NCBI GenBank assembly: GCA_946800325.1
Contig: OX326959.1
Coordinates: 3,864,501 to 3,928,500 of the forward strand
DNA: 64,000 bases
From: Luzula sylvatica
Lineage: Eukaryota > Streptophyta > Magnoliopsida > Poales > Juncaceae
Reading direction: 5' to 3'
Part shown: positions 10,044-22,294 of the stretch, piece after piece
Position numbering within the stretch: the stretch's first letter is position 1
Layout of the letters: the number at the start of each line of letters is the position of its first letter
The notes under the pieces: model-generated
What the model was told of the DNA's origin: nothing
Databases searched by the model: none
The model's input: the letters and a program-made list of their open reading frames with translations, nothing else
Position numbers and translations under genes: made by a program

Positions 10044-11547
10044 TGTTGGTTCAAATTTCCTGGTAGTTTGATTATTTCAAAACACTGTCAGTACTAATGT
10101 ATACATCCAGAAAAGTGCAGGATAACATAGGTACGATACGAAGATGAAGGAGGACTTGTGAAGGAGGAGTTCATTGGATTACATCAAGAATCAGGACATG
10201 AAGTCTCAAGATAAACAAGAAAAGAAGAACACAAGGAAGGCCATTGGAATACATCAAGACTCAAGATGTTGAAGCCTTCCGTGAGTGGGATACGCCACAA
10301 ATAAACCATAGGTACAAACCTAGTAGACCTCAAGTAAAATCATGTTCAAAATAACAAAGAGTTCAGTCAAGCAGGAAGTGCGTTCTGAACGAACTCAAAG
10401 TCCGTTCAGAACGGACTTGCTAAATATCAAAACTGTAAAGCTTGATTAGAACCAAACGTGTCACAGGGATGTGTGCGTTCGAACGGACAATTAGAATCCG
10501 TTCACTCACCTTCTGAGTGCGTTGAACGGACAATCTTTCCTGTGAACGGAAATGTGTCACAGGGATGTGTGCGTTCGAATGAACAATCGTGTTTGTTTGA
10601 ACGGACAATTAGAATCCGTTCACTCACCTTCTGAGTGCGTTGAACGGACAATCTTTCCTGTGAACGGAAATATGTCACAGGGATATGTGCGTTCGAACGA
10701 ACACACATGTGCGTTCGAACGGACAATCTGGAATCCGTTCACCCACTTTTCAGTGCGTTGAACGGACTCGTGTTCCTGTGAACGCAAAATGCTATGTATA
10801 ATTGAGTCCGTTACGAACGGACATTGTCCGTTTGAACGGACCCAAGATGTACTTGCACGTTATTTTGAAACGGCTAGTGCAAACTTCAAGTGCGTTATGA
10901 ACGGACTGTATGCGTTCGAACGCACTGCAAGTTTTCTGAAGGATTTCTATAGAGAGTATAAATAGAATCCTTCATGGGTCTCTCTCTCCCACTTCCTCAT
11001 TTTCAAACTTTCAAACCTAAAAAGAGAGAAACCCTAAGCTGTGATTATCTATATCCATTGATAGCTTGAGAAACCTCTTTAGATCGGTGATCTACTTTCG
11101 ATATTCTCCACTAATCGTATCCCACTCACGTGACCGATCACGTTGTAGCTCGATTAGTGAAAAAGTGTAATAGGCTAGTGCAACAAATTGTAAAGAGCCT
11201 AAGCTATAGATCGATAGAAGCGTGTAAATCGATCTAGGCAAATCCTTGTAATCGAGTTGAGTTGGAATTCAATCGAAGGCCAAAAAGAGGCACAAGGCAT
11301 TCCCGGAGACGTAGGTACTCGCGAATAATTGAGTCGGTCAATTAAGCGAGTAAAGGGTGAGTTAAAGCTACAAAGCAACCACCTACCGAACTTCGTAAAC
11401 AAACATCTTGTGTCAAAGTGTTTGTACGGTATCATCTTTATCATCCAAATTATTATTTATTCCGCACCGTAAATTAGGTTTAAATCTAAACTAAGTATAA
11501 GTTAGATTGCCGAATTTACCCCCCCTCTAGGTTAGAATTAACCAACA
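10044..11547 (+). repeat. 3' LTR of the Sirevirus-like element
   Basis: Same length as the 5' LTR (1,504 bp). By eye about six substitutions separate them; five appear as C in the 5' LTR and T here, and several destroy CG pairs within the palindromes (around 10591-10600). The other is a C/A difference near 10895. TATA box at 10957-10964. Confidence 0.95.
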
Positions 11548-11552
11548 TTCTC

Positions 11553-11591
11553 CATTTACTCGTTTTTTTATTTTTTATTTTTTATTTTTTT
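11553..11591 (+). mobile_element. tRNA-derived SINE, 3' tail
   Basis: Continues the SINE after the copia's second TTCTC. It consists of a short unique piece and a T-rich tail, and is followed directly by the second copy of the 16-bp target duplication (11592-11607). Confidence 0.75.
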
Positions 11592-11607
11592 TATTTCTAT
11601 CCTTATA

Positions 11608-12879
11608 CTAAAAAGGAAATAATGAATAAAGGCAAAAACATTTTTGCCTACACATAGCCAATCACAAATTGACACGCGCCCTCCGATCCCACCTTATTCA
11701 AATAATAGTTGTTTGCACATGGTTCACTCAACCACAAATACATACAAACACAAACACAAATACTTATATATGGTTCATGGTTCACGTGGTCCAGAATTTT
11801 TTTGATTTCCCCAACCTCTGTGGCCTCTTAACCATTGATCGCCTCCACTCTACTCTCTCTCTCGCTCGCTCGCTCGCCGTCGAATTGAAAGAAAAAATGA
11901 GTTTCTACTCTCTCGAGCGAAAACGAGCAATGGGAAATGATGGCCTCCTTTTTATTCATGTGTTTTTTTTTATTAACGAAACCCTAACCTCGCGCCAAAG
12001 CTCACCAAATTGTTGATTGATACGCCTCCCGATTCGGCATCTTCAAGTCATCACTGGTGTCTCCCCCTCGAAGCTCGAGTCGGCTTTTAGCTACTTAATT
12101 GATTTTAGAAGGCAGACGCAAGGACAAAAAATCTCTCGATTATCTCTATTCCCTTCCTTTCAACTCGATTACTAGGTTGATTTTGCAATTAGGTCCCTGC
12201 ATTCTGATTGTGATGAATTTGTCACATCACTATTATTGCTAATTTATTTTCTTTAGGAATGGATCGGGCAATCTTTAGAAGATAAGGAATATAATTTTAA
12301 TTTGCAGGTAATTTCTCAAAATTATAAGGGCTAAATTGTAAAAATGTGAATTTCTCAATTTTAACTCGATCACTAAGTTAATTTTAACTTAACCAGTGTA
12401 TAAGTGCGGAAGGATTTGAACTGACGAGAATCATATTTGTTGATATAAATGGAGAGGTCAGATAAGGTCGTAAAACCTTCGAATCCAATTACTCATTACA
12501 ATACAAGGTATATATTTCCTTTTTTATTCCATTTTCACCCATCATTTATTTTTTCAAAATCATCTTAATTTTTTCATAATAAATAGATTTAATGGAATAA
12601 CACACAAAATGTTGGATGGCGTAACCACTCTTTCAAATATTCCGGTATATAAAGAAAACCCTAAATTATAAAAAAAAAACCCTAAATGATGGAATAACAG
12701 CAGAACGTAAGGTTGAACAGTGATGTGATGTGTAGGTGCACGTGAACCAAAAAAGGGTGCTCATGGTTTACCAGATATTACATGGTTTAACACTTGTCGC
12801 CAGCGCATCAAGTATGTCAGGGGTGGTTAGGGGGGCATACAACATTTTCCATTCTTAAATAGTACTAATGCTAAACATT
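11608..12879. other. Non-coding, no gene recognised
   Basis: AT-rich sequence with short repeats such as ACACAAATAC, a CTCTCTCGCTCGCT run near 11855 and the plant telo-box-like AACCCTAA. No open frame of note. If the Helitron reading is right, this is its 5' part. Confidence 0.5.
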
Positions 12880-13184
12880 GTCCTTTTTTACAGTCCGCCA
12901 CGCTTCTCTATTCTCTGCCGTTGAATTATCTTTTTTACCCACCAATCTCAGCCGTTTGATCAGAATAAAAACTATACATAAATAAACCTAATAGCATCGT
13001 TTCTCCTCATTCCCGCGCTCGACAAAGAAAGAAGAGAAAAAGAGTGCCGACTAAATCTTAGACGAACGGCTCGGCTTCTGGCGATTGTGGCAACGACCGA
13101 CGACTGGAGATTTTGGCTGCCACTGGCGACTCGCCAAGAAGCGCTAGATGAACGGCGACGAGTCGCTTCGTTCCTGTTCCTCCG
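12880..13184 (+). pseudogene. 5' exon-like segment of an unknown gene (captured?)
   Basis: A GC-richer leader-like stretch ends at a good donor (CCG|GTGAGT, GT at 13185). A short frame starts at ATG 13148 and runs 12 codons into the donor. The next coding-looking segment begins at 13750, but the phases do not join, so an exon is missing or the ATG is not the real start. The gene is not recognised. Confidence 0.4.
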
Positions 13185-13749
13185 GTGAGTTTCAAATCTT
13201 AATGTATTTTCCAATTTCTGCGGTTTTGTTCTTGGTCCAGTTTCGTTCTTAGGTTTAGGATATTTCGTGCCTCTGATTTTTCATGCCTTTTTGGTGTTCT
13301 TAGGTTTAGGGTTTTCCTCATTATACTCTTTGTTTTCGAATTTCTTTGGGCATGCCTTATGTGCAATTCACATGAGGCAAATGATTTAACTGAAAGTCTG
13401 GTACTTTTGTTTTAAAGATAATTTTTATTTAGAGTGCACGGACTCGTGTAGTTTCGAATCAAATTGGTTTCTAGGGTTTATGTTTTTTGGGTTCTGGATC
13501 AAGTTATGGATTGCAGACTTTTTGATTTGTCATTTTTCGACCTGGTTGTATGATTTCCCCTTCTCTTCTGATTTCTTACAATTTTTTACCCGTATGCTCG
13601 CATTTCTGTCGATGTTTGAACTGTCGTCTGTAATTTAATCTTCACAGCCTTGAATGGTACAATTAAGTCCTAATTTAAGTCGTAATTTCATCTAATTTAA
13701 TCTTTATTTCTTATTGTGTTTATTTCCTTTGTACAATTAAGGATTGTAG

Positions 13750-14079
13750 GACGAAGGAGCTAATGAACATAATAAACAGCATAGACAAGTCGTAGAGACC
13801 CGTTTCGAGAACCTGGATGTGTTTGGACACGGCTTCATCAAAAAGGAAAAATCACGAACATCTTCGAACTTTTTCCAGCGTTCCAAAAACGCCCTTAAGG
13901 GCGCAGCAGATATCGTCAGAAAAGCTGCAGTGATGGTCGTGTTCGGTGGCAACATAAGAAACTCGAGTCAATCGCCGGCTCAGCAGACGATATGGTTTGG
14001 TTCGGCTGTGCAAACGGATCTATTTCTTAGTGGGATATCTACCCATTTATCTTACCCCTTGATGCTTGATGCGCTGTAA
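13750..14079 (+). pseudogene. Coding exon of an unknown gene, 3' end displaced
   Basis: An open frame follows a plausible acceptor (TTGTAG|GAC). It reads DEGANEHNKQ at the start and later RSKNALKGAADIVRKAA, a composition that looks truly coding. The last part, AQQTIWFGSAVQTD, recurs at 32916 as AQQTVWFGSAVQTD, where it soon meets a stop after FLSGI. Here the frame instead runs into foreign sequence after 14038. I infer one gene whose last exon was split by an insertion that duplicated 62 bp. The family is not recognised. Confidence 0.5.
13977..14038 (+). repeat. 62-bp direct repeat, left copy
   Basis: Runs from GGCTCAGCAG to GTGGGATAT. It matches 32916-32977 at all but two positions I could see. 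Host-like sequence lies to its left and insert-like sequence to its right, the arrangement of a target duplication. Confidence 0.85.
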
Positions 14080-14539
14080 AGGTGGCATGTTAAATCATAT
14101 GGCCCAATTTCCGTCGGGCCTATTAAGGGATTCGGTAATTATGGGCTTAAGGTCGAACACCCCAATTTTTTGCCTTTATGGTTTAACACGTTTTACAGGC
14201 CTTTGTCAGTTCGCACAGTGAACAGTATGTCATGATGCATTAATTGATTTTGTTTTTCATGACTTGGTCTTATCTGTCATTTAGCATTGACAATCTTAGG
14301 GGGGGAAATCAGATTTTATTTGAATTTCAAGCTTAGCCAACACCATTAAACCCCGAATGAAAATTGAAATTTCATGTGATTTTCTTTTCTTGCTCTTTTG
14401 GAAAAACTCGACAGTTGAAAGATTTAGTGCAATTTTTATTGTCGTTTGTTTTGAATTCCTTAGTTGTGAAACAAATCTTTCATTTTGATTTTCCTTAATT
14501 TCTTTCAAATCTTTCATTTTGATTTTTAATCCAAATCGA
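14080..14539. other. Non-coding, start of the inserted block
   Basis: AT-rich, no gene seen. It lies just inside the left copy of the 62-bp repeat and leads into a tandem-repeat zone. Confidence 0.5.
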
Positions 14540-15400
14540 TTGATTTTGAAACGAAGATGTACATTAGGATGAGTTGTTTAATGTTGAATATTGCAGTTTC
14601 CTTTTCGATTTTCATCCATTAAATCACTTTCATTTTTTATTAGAAAGGATCGTTTTATTTTTCGACCAAAATTTTCGTTAGGATGATTTTTTTTTATTAA
14701 TCTTTGACTATTATTATTTGGATTTTCAAACCAAAGAACGCGTAGATTTAATCTTCAACTGTTTTTATTAGGATGACTTGTTTTATGATGAATATTGCAC
14801 AGTTTTCGTTTCAATTTTCAACGAAAAAATCCATTAGTTTTTATATTTGAAAAAATCTACTAATTTTAGAACTTAAATTTCCCTTAGAATCATTTTTTTT
14901 GGGGATGAAAAATGGACATCTGTTATTTTTATTTTCAACGAAAATATTGATTAGATTTATTTTTTGAAAAAATCCCCTAGTTTTTATATTGGAAAGAATC
15001 GTTTTATTTTACAACCCAAATTTCCGTTAGGATGAGGTTTTAATCTTGAACTGTTTTTATTAGGATGACCTGTTTTATGATGAATATTGCACAGTTTTCA
15101 TTTCCGTTTTCGACGAAAAACTCCATTAGATTTAATATTTGATAAAACCTACTGATTTTAGAACATAAATTTCCCTTAGAATGACCTTTTTTTGATAAAA
15201 TTTTTGACGTCTTTCATTTAATTTTCAATGAAAAACTCGATTAGATTTAATTTAAAATCCTATCTATTTGTTATCGAACCCATATCTCCATTAGGATGAA
15301 TTGTTTTTTGATGAAAAGAACGTCTGATTTTGTTTTTGCAACCAAAATCTGCATTACAATGAATTGTTTTTCAACAAAAAATCAATTTGTTAAAACCTAC
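14540..15400. repeat. Degenerate tandem repeat, about 290-bp unit
   Basis: Blocks such as ATTAGGATGACTTGTTTTAT (14767) and its near copy at 15059 recur with about 292-bp spacing, along with repeated AAAAACTC-ATTAGATTTAAT and CCCTTAGAATGA segments. About three decayed units can be traced. Confidence 0.65.
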
Positions 15401-15519
15401 TGATTTGGTTATGTTTTCTTGGAAGCATCACAACGGGGAATTTTGAATCTACACGATAAATCCTTGAACAATTTTTTTTTGTTGATTACAATTAATACTG
15501 GCAGTTTCTTTGTCGAACT

Positions 15520-18500
15520 CTTCAGGCAGCATGCTTGGAACTAGTACCTAATTAAAAATTAAATGAGTTAATTGTGTTTAGTTTAATAACAAATCACAAC
15601 TTATTCTTTTTCTGTACTATTGTTGGAATATTTACCGAACATGTCGGGCTGACAAAACTCCATCTATTATAGGGATCCATGCTAGATATACGCATCATAT
15701 CCAATAGTACATGAAGTAACTGTAAAAAAAATGTCTTAACAGTTTGATCAATTAGAAAGATATACCCAGAATTAACTATTCACCTTGCTAGTAATCTGCT
15801 TCTCTTGACAAAGTAGTTCGATGTCCATCTTGCTGAAACGTAGAGGAGGGTTCTGAAGTGGGTCAACCTTAATCTTGTCTGACATGTAACCATAAATTAC
15901 CCTCTGCATATACTTGGGGATTATCTTGAATGGTGGATAACGTTTTTCAAATTCTTCAGAAGAGTACTCCTCAGTGCTTGCTAGGTCATAATCAATTCCA
16001 ACCTTCAAAAGTTCAACAGCTTCGAAAGGGCTCTTGATTGCAGCGACTTGAACGTCAAAGCCTTCATTAAAAAAAACCAATCATATTAAATTATAGATAT
16101 TTGTGAATATATGAAAATGTGAAAATTGAAAATATCCAAGTCAAATGTTGGATTTGCCCCGAAAGCATTGTCAGTTAGTGCCTTCGCTGGATATTTTCTG
16201 GTTGACTCCCTTGTCCGATCAAGTAATTCGGGTATCGTTGCAGTATTTTGCGTTGTACATCGTCTGTGTGGGAACAAGGATGAGACGGGATTTTTGATCT
16301 AGACCCACCTGGAATTTGTATTATATATGCAACCAAAAATTGAAATGCAACCTTTGACAATGGAAGCATTTTCATTCTGAGGGGTTGGGTAAGACTTATT
16401 AATGACACGGCTATTTGGTGTGTTGCTTGTATTCATGAAATTTTCAGAAGATCATGCTCCTGAGTGTCTAGAAGGTGTCGATTTAAGAGGAACTGGTTGA
16501 CTCACTGGAAAATTAGGTAATCATGAAATTAAAGTTCATAATTTATTGGTTATTGAAGTGAAAAAGAATTACCACAAATTGCCGGGTCAGAATTTGCCTT
16601 TCGTGCAATTGGTATAGGGACAACCCCACTGTTCTGTGCGGTACTTTGTTGCTGCTGATATTGAAAAGAAGTTGAACCCCCAACCTTCAAACCACCATAG
16701 TTCTTGACTGGCGACTTATTCTGCGAATGTGAGCTTCCATCATGAAATGGTTCGTTGTTGCGGCTTAGTGAATTTGTTTTGTGTTCTGCTACTATCTTCT
16801 CGACGTCAGGCAACTCGTGATCTTCAATATAGGTTGTGCCCTTTTCGTCAACAATAGCAGTCATCTCTAAAACTTGTAAAGACAAAAATTGAAATGCTTT
16901 AGATTTAGAATAAATATTAATGAAATGTAATATTGAACCTATGTTTCCATGTTTCCCTCCAACTAGCAGAGTGATTTCCTCGCCGAGTCTAACTTGACTT
17001 CGCTTCCAAAATTAACCGATGCATTTGATTCTATCAACAATGGATCAAGAACATATTAATGAAATGTAAGGAAAAAAAACTATGTTTTTTTTTAAAAATA
17101 ACCTGTCGGGACCGAGTCTAACTTGTGCCTCTTAAGCCGATTAGTCCTGCTCAGTGGCATCTCCAAGTCTTTCTCCTCTGATTCGTTGTCTTCTAACTCT
17201 TCATCCACTTCTGCCAGTAAATCAAGTCCTGCTCAGTGGCATCTCCAAGATTAACATACCTTCACAGTAGGTCGACGAATCCAACAGTCCCAAGCACCTA
17301 CGCCTCCTAGTTGTTAAGCCTGCATTTAATATAAGAAACAAGTTTTTAACGCAATAAACAAATTTGAAATACATTAGTGATGACATTCTTGTATTGACCT
17401 TGGTCGTCTCCAATATGTAAAGCTTGAATACGCAGAGAACGCCGCGTGGGCGAGATATGACGTGAATTTCCAGCAGAACTTTCTGCGACTGCCTTACCCT
17501 TGTTCCTCCCACCAACTAATTTCGGTGAATGACCTGATAATGTTTAAGAATTTGAAACGAATTGTTTCATTTACAAAAAAACTACTTCTTTCAATAAAAT
17601 GACCTGTCCTCCTTAGTGTGGCGGCCGGAGACCTTGCACTTTGCCTACTCATAGTTGCCCTTGGGGGCGATCCGTCTATCATTTGATGCATCTGAATCAT
17701 GGTTTCCTGCCCATCTGAAAGCATCTGCTCCATCGTGTGAACTAAGGCTTTTGCATGTGTCTCTCCCGGCGCTTCTGTAAAGAAGTATTGCCTCGCCTTT
17801 TCTGTGTCGACTTCGAATACTCAAGCCTCCTCTCTCTCTGGTGTTAAACAAACCAACATCTTGGTAGGATCCGTTGAACTTACAATCTTCTGGAATGCTT
17901 CCCTCGAGTCCTCAGTGTTCAATTGCCAGCTCCTATAACGCGGATATACCCTCGGGTTAATCTTTATCAATTCCGGCTTTGTATGTTCGTAAAACCAAAC
18001 ATGTCATACATATTAGCGCAATTTAGAAAGTGAATAACCGGATGTAATATTGAAAAGAATATGAAACGTACCAGAAGCGCAAAGGAACACCCGGTTAGAG
18101 TAGGAGTTGAGTTCGCTGTCAAGTTTCTTCAAACGTAACTATGCGCTTTTGCTCCAATTTCAGGTATGGATTTCCGCATAAAGTCGAACACTGCTTGACC
18201 CCATGCATAGTCCCACAAAGAGTCGACATCCGTTGCGTAATCCCAAAATTGTTGCAGGGTTAGGCGGTTACTCATTGGGAACAATACAGTGGTAAACAGG
18301 TACATGATGAATATAGTTACCCATTCTTTCGTAGTGGCTTTCCTCTTCTCTCCAAGTTCATAGTCTAGCATGGCCTCATAGTCCACATCTTCAAGGTGAG
18401 AATCACTGTCGAAGAACCTCTTTGTGATCTTGTTGTCCACCATCCGACGAGGAGAGATGTCTACGGGGCACCCTACACCCCGTAATCCCAGTATAAGGCA

Positions 18501-18791
18501 TACATCATGCGCAGAAAAGCGAAGATTCTTACCGTTGACAACGAAGCATCCGAATAGAGGGTTCCAGTAACACATCACACTTGTGAGGTACTCCCTTTGC
18601 ATGCATATCTGGGGCATGGAGAGAAAGTTCTGGAACGGCCAGTTTTTGAGTTCCTCGACGTGCTGCGGTGTGAGCTTGTCTTTCAAGAAGTCCTCATAAA
18701 ACTCAGAGAACCTTTTGGGGCTGCAGCGAGTCTTAACAGTGAACGTGAGGTCTTTCTGACTTTTCTTCGTGATTTTTCGTTTGGGTGCCAT
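15520..18791 (-). pseudogene. Ulp1/DUF1985-type transposon-associated gene, decayed
   Basis: A multi-exon minus-strand gene. The first exon (MAPKRK start at 18791; an upstream in-frame Met at 18845 is less likely) encodes the N-terminal domain found in plant Ulp1-family transposon proteins, with FSAHDVCLILGLRGVGCP. Later exons can be followed at about 18.0-17.6 kb (KPELIKINPRVYPRYRSWQ), 16.9-16.5, 16.4-16.1, 16.08-15.78 (RFSKMDIELLCQEKQ) and 15.74-15.5 kb (MDPYNRWSFVSP). A one-base loss near 18143 shifts the frame and a TGA interrupts the second exon near 17823. The protease's catalytic His-Asp-Cys region was not found, so the 3' end appears missing. Such genes travel with Mutator-like elements. 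Confidence 0.65.
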
Positions 18792-19535
18792 TGCTGAAGG
18801 AAGAGAAGAAAAGAGAAAATGAAGAAGAAAGAGAAGAATGGCCAAGGTTTTTACTGAAGAAAGAGAAGTTTAGGTCCGGCTATTGATGAAAAGATGTGCG
18901 TGTTAATGCTGCGTATTCATTGGCAGTGAACGGGCGGGAGGTAGTGGAACGATGCAAATTACTTGGCTTAAAAGGCGGCAAATTTTTTTGATGGCGATTC
19001 ATTTACAAGAGAGACGTGACATATGGATGTCATTGTTAGTGGTGCAGTGTACCAAGGACGCTTTCACGTGCTCTATGGTTGAACATGTGTAAGAAAAGCA
19101 CACATTGATTAATGGGCTCATTAAAATGAATGGGCTAATAAAATTTAATGGGCTAATAAGATTGATTGGAAAATAATAATTGGGCCTTTTTAGCTTTTGA
19201 TCATAGCATATAAGTTTATTGAGGACATAGGATTAATAAAAAATGTTCCCAAAAAATTCCTGGTAAAAATAAATTTTGAACAATTCATTTGAAACATAAT
19301 ACAATCGAAATACAAAAAATATTCAGACTTGTACTTAGCAAGAACTGATTAATATTCTATTATAATTTTTGAACTGACCTAACAATGTTTTGAAGTTACA
19401 CAGAATATAGACTGACCTAAAAAAATTTAGTAAGCCATTTTTTCAAGGAAGGAATCTTGCAAATTGCATCATGAGATCCGTGTTTGAAATTCCATATGCA
19501 GCGGGATCGGACTGCGTGTTTCATATTAATCAAAA
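18792..19535. other. Intergenic, no gene recognised
   Basis: Separates the two minus-strand transposon genes and would hold the promoter of the Ulp1-type gene. AT-rich, with no element ends recognised. Confidence 0.5.
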
Positions 19536-20094
19536 TTAGTCAATGATTTTACTGTGAAATTGTAATGAAGTGCCCAAAAAAAATCTTACATTGGTACATA
19601 CGTCATTGATGTCAGTAGTTTTGGGAGCCAACTTCTTCTTCTTTATTGAACCAATCTCGGCCTTAGATTTGAGCCTGGTTGATCTTGGGCGTCCAAGATG
19701 TTTTATCCTTCTAGGATCAGAGACTTGAATGCATTCTTCTAGTTCGTCAGTAAGGTATTCTTCGTCGGCCACGTCTCTGACAGTATTGTTTTCGCCACTG
19801 ACATGAATTGCCATTTGTTCAAACCAGTCAAGCAGTTTGTTTACCGTGGATTGGTCCCTGTAAGTGCACTCAATCATGTCGACCATGTATGCATGAGCGC
19901 GTGAATAGACTGAGTCGTAATTGGAGATGTTGCGATGAACTTTGGTGGAATTCATTTGAATTCTGGTGTGTGTTTGTATGAAGTCTTTTTGCCATCTAGG
20001 AAGGACGTAGGAAGATGGAATTTCATTGACTCCAGTCTGACCATAAATAGTTAAACCATGACGGCAAACTATTCCCTTGAACTGGAATAGTAAG
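19536..20094 (-). pseudogene. FAR1-type Mutator-like transposase, C-terminal part
   Basis: Continues the transposase frame interrupted by the copia at 20095. It starts within the SWIM zinc finger: the sequence FQFKGIVCRHGLTIYGQ supplies the last Cys and His, the first two Cys being at 31.7 kb. It then runs through the typical C-terminus with LPRWQKDF and the DPRR...LGRPRSTRLKSKAE basic end. The longer open frame into 20273 is LTR sequence read by chance. Confidence 0.8.
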
Positions 20095-21029
20095 TGAAAG
20101 AAATGCAATTTCGGATCAACCGTAAAAGTGTACACACAAGGGCACACAAACGTACGCGTTCGAGAAAACGGATGGTTGCATAATAGGATTGTGCAGAATT
20201 GGGCGCAATAACACTGTGCGTCATGACGCACGATATGGTGCGTCATGACGCACCTAGTGTGTCTAGTGTGCAATGGTTGTGGACTTAGCCAAATTCAGGA
20301 AAAATACGGTCGTGCGTCATGACGGACCATATGGTGTGTCATGACGCTAGGATGCGTATTTTGTCCAGAAACTTTTTGACATCGTCAGTCATATGGTGCG
20401 TCATGACGCACTATGTTAAAAAGCTATTTTCTGGCAGTTTTTGGTACACACGGTTTGGTGTGTCTAAAACGTGCCTTATGGGTGTCCTTATCTTGTTTAG
20501 TATAAATAGGATAATTCTCTCTCTCTCTCTCGGTATGGTCATATAGAAGATTTAGTCCAGATCATTCTATTCTAAGAGAGACACTTTTTCATAGAGTGAA
20601 AGGGTGCGGAGAAAGAGAGAAACGAGAAAAGGGATTTTTCTCGGTTTAGATAATCAATTCAATCAAGAAAGTTTATCGGTATATCGTCTAGGCAGGTATA
20701 CCCGTAACCGAGGTGCTACGACTCAAGGTGGATACGCGTAGAGGAGCGACATTTGTGGCTCTTCGTTGTGATCGAACCGAAGAAGCGAAAACCGTCGACA
20801 ACGAAGTGGTGAGAGATGTGTGGGCGTGGGATGCGCATTTTGTCACCAACGTGACAAGGAGAAAGGAGGATAAGCGATCAACCCTTCGAGCGTGATCAAT
20901 TTCACGCCGGTAATTGACTATCCTACTTTGCATCGTGCTCTCGATATCGAAGCGTGATCTCGGGATATGGGAACCGGACCGGGCCTTCATATCCGCTGCA
21001 CGGGCCCGGGGACGGGATAATTCCCAACA
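20095..21029 (+). repeat. 5' LTR of the older copia
   Basis: 935 bp, TGAAAG...CCCAACA. U3 (about 20215-20415) has a run of palindromes built on TGCGTCATGACGCA, and a TATA box TATAAATA lies at 20501-20508, followed by a CT repeat. The short ORFs here are chance frames. Confidence 0.93.
20501..20508 (+). promoter_or_regulatory. LTR TATA box of the older copia
   Basis: TATAAATA downstream of the palindrome array; its counterpart in the 3' LTR is at 31176-31183. The U3 array lies upstream of the box, as in the Sirevirus. Confidence 0.6.
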
Positions 21030-21030
21030 G

Positions 21031-21042
21031 TGGTATCAAAGC
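21031..21042 (+). other. Primer binding site, tRNA-iMet
   Basis: TGGTATCAAAGC starts one base after the 5' LTR and matches the initiator-Met site TGGTATCAGAGC with one change. Confidence 0.85.
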
Positions 21043-22294
21043 GAACGCTGAGATTCGAGGGTCGAATCATAGTCGTATATTTGTTATACACACGGGTTAT
21101 CAAAGTTCGTACCCGTTTGCATGAAAATTGGTGATTGAAATGAAATTTTCGATTAAAATCACAAGTGAATTAACTAGAGATCAGTCATGGGATGTCTAAT
21201 ATGATCTAGGAATGATCGTGGAAAGGTTTCAGGATCGATCGTTGAAGAAACGATGAAAAAAAGGATTTGGAATCAGAGCGGAAAGGGCAATTAGCGTGTA
21301 GTGCGTCATGACGCACGAACTGGTGCATCGTGATGCACAGCACGGGATGCCACGGATCTGCAGGGACACCATGGGTGCGTCATGATGCATGGAAATGTGC
21401 GTCATGACGTCAAGTCTCTGGAGATTTTGGGTGTTCATCCGTCGTGACACACGAGATGGTGCGTCATGACGGACTGTACAAAAATCATGTGTAAAGAGTT
21501 ACACGAGGTGGTGCGTCATGACGTAGCTTATGGTGCGTCATGACGCACAAGCCCCTGGTTCCCAATTTTTTTTTTTACTACAAACTTCGAAAATTTGTAT
21601 TCTTTGCACCGGTTTATTGCATATAAATTTAGTTATTTTGGAATAATTAGTTTCCCTAATTAGTGCATATGCATTAGAGAATCTTGTGATGGTGATATAA
21701 TACGATTATGTCACGAATTCAAACATGCATTGGCATGATCCCTCATAATATTTAAGTCATGGAAATGCCTTCCATATTCACAACCACTATGTTCGGTTAT
21801 ACGTCTCACATGGGTTAAGGCCAAAGCCGACATGGGTTATGGTAGCTATCGACAGGGTGGCAATCATTAAATATGGACTGATAAGGGTTAAGGCCAAAGT
21901 CGACTTATTAGTAGTTTATTTGAACGATACATTGGATATGGTTGTGACTTAACCGTCCAGGCCAATACGATTGGAGTTCGGGGCATAGATAGGATGCACA
22001 CACAGAACTGGCATTGTATATGATACGATCCATCACCGAAATCCTATAAAAGTTCAAGAGTCGCATTGGATGTGATTGGATATAATCCTACCTAAATAGC
22101 GAGATCCCACTCGTCTACCAAAGCAACTTGTGGGAGGATCGTGAAATATGGGTCTTGTGTGTTATGGACTTGGAGTCCCGTATCGGTATGAGGGTTACCG
22201 ATTCGATAAAATAACACTTTCATATAATTATCATGTAAGCCTACAAGATAAGTACGCAACGCTAGTAAAACAATATTTATTTCATTTGTAGAGC
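21043..22294 (+). other. Leader of the older copia, with palindromes
   Basis: Non-coding region before gag. A second cluster of TGCGTCATGACGCA-type palindromes occupies about 21298-21550. The rest has no recognised feature. Confidence 0.6.

Larger units (their letters stand above)
1510..11547 (+). mobile_element. Intact Sirevirus-like Ty1/copia retrotransposon, 10,038 bp
   Basis: Complete LTR element with two LTRs of 1,504 bp each, TGTTGG...CCAACA termini, a 5-bp target duplication TTCTC (1505-1509 and 11548-11552), an initiator-Met primer site, gag, pol in copia order (protease, integrase, reverse transcriptase, RNase H), a third ORF after pol, and several purine tracts before the 3' LTR. 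The third ORF, repeated purine tracts and palindrome-rich LTR are known hallmarks of the Sirevirus lineage. By eye the LTRs differ at about 6 positions (0.4%), so insertion is recent. All three ORFs are open, so it may be autonomous. Confidence 0.93.

Noticed and set aside
20688..20990. About 100-codon minus-strand ORF in the older copia LTR (and its twin at 31367-31789)
   Set aside because: It lies in the LTR leader, is not related to any known gene, and changes between the two LTRs are not coding-like.
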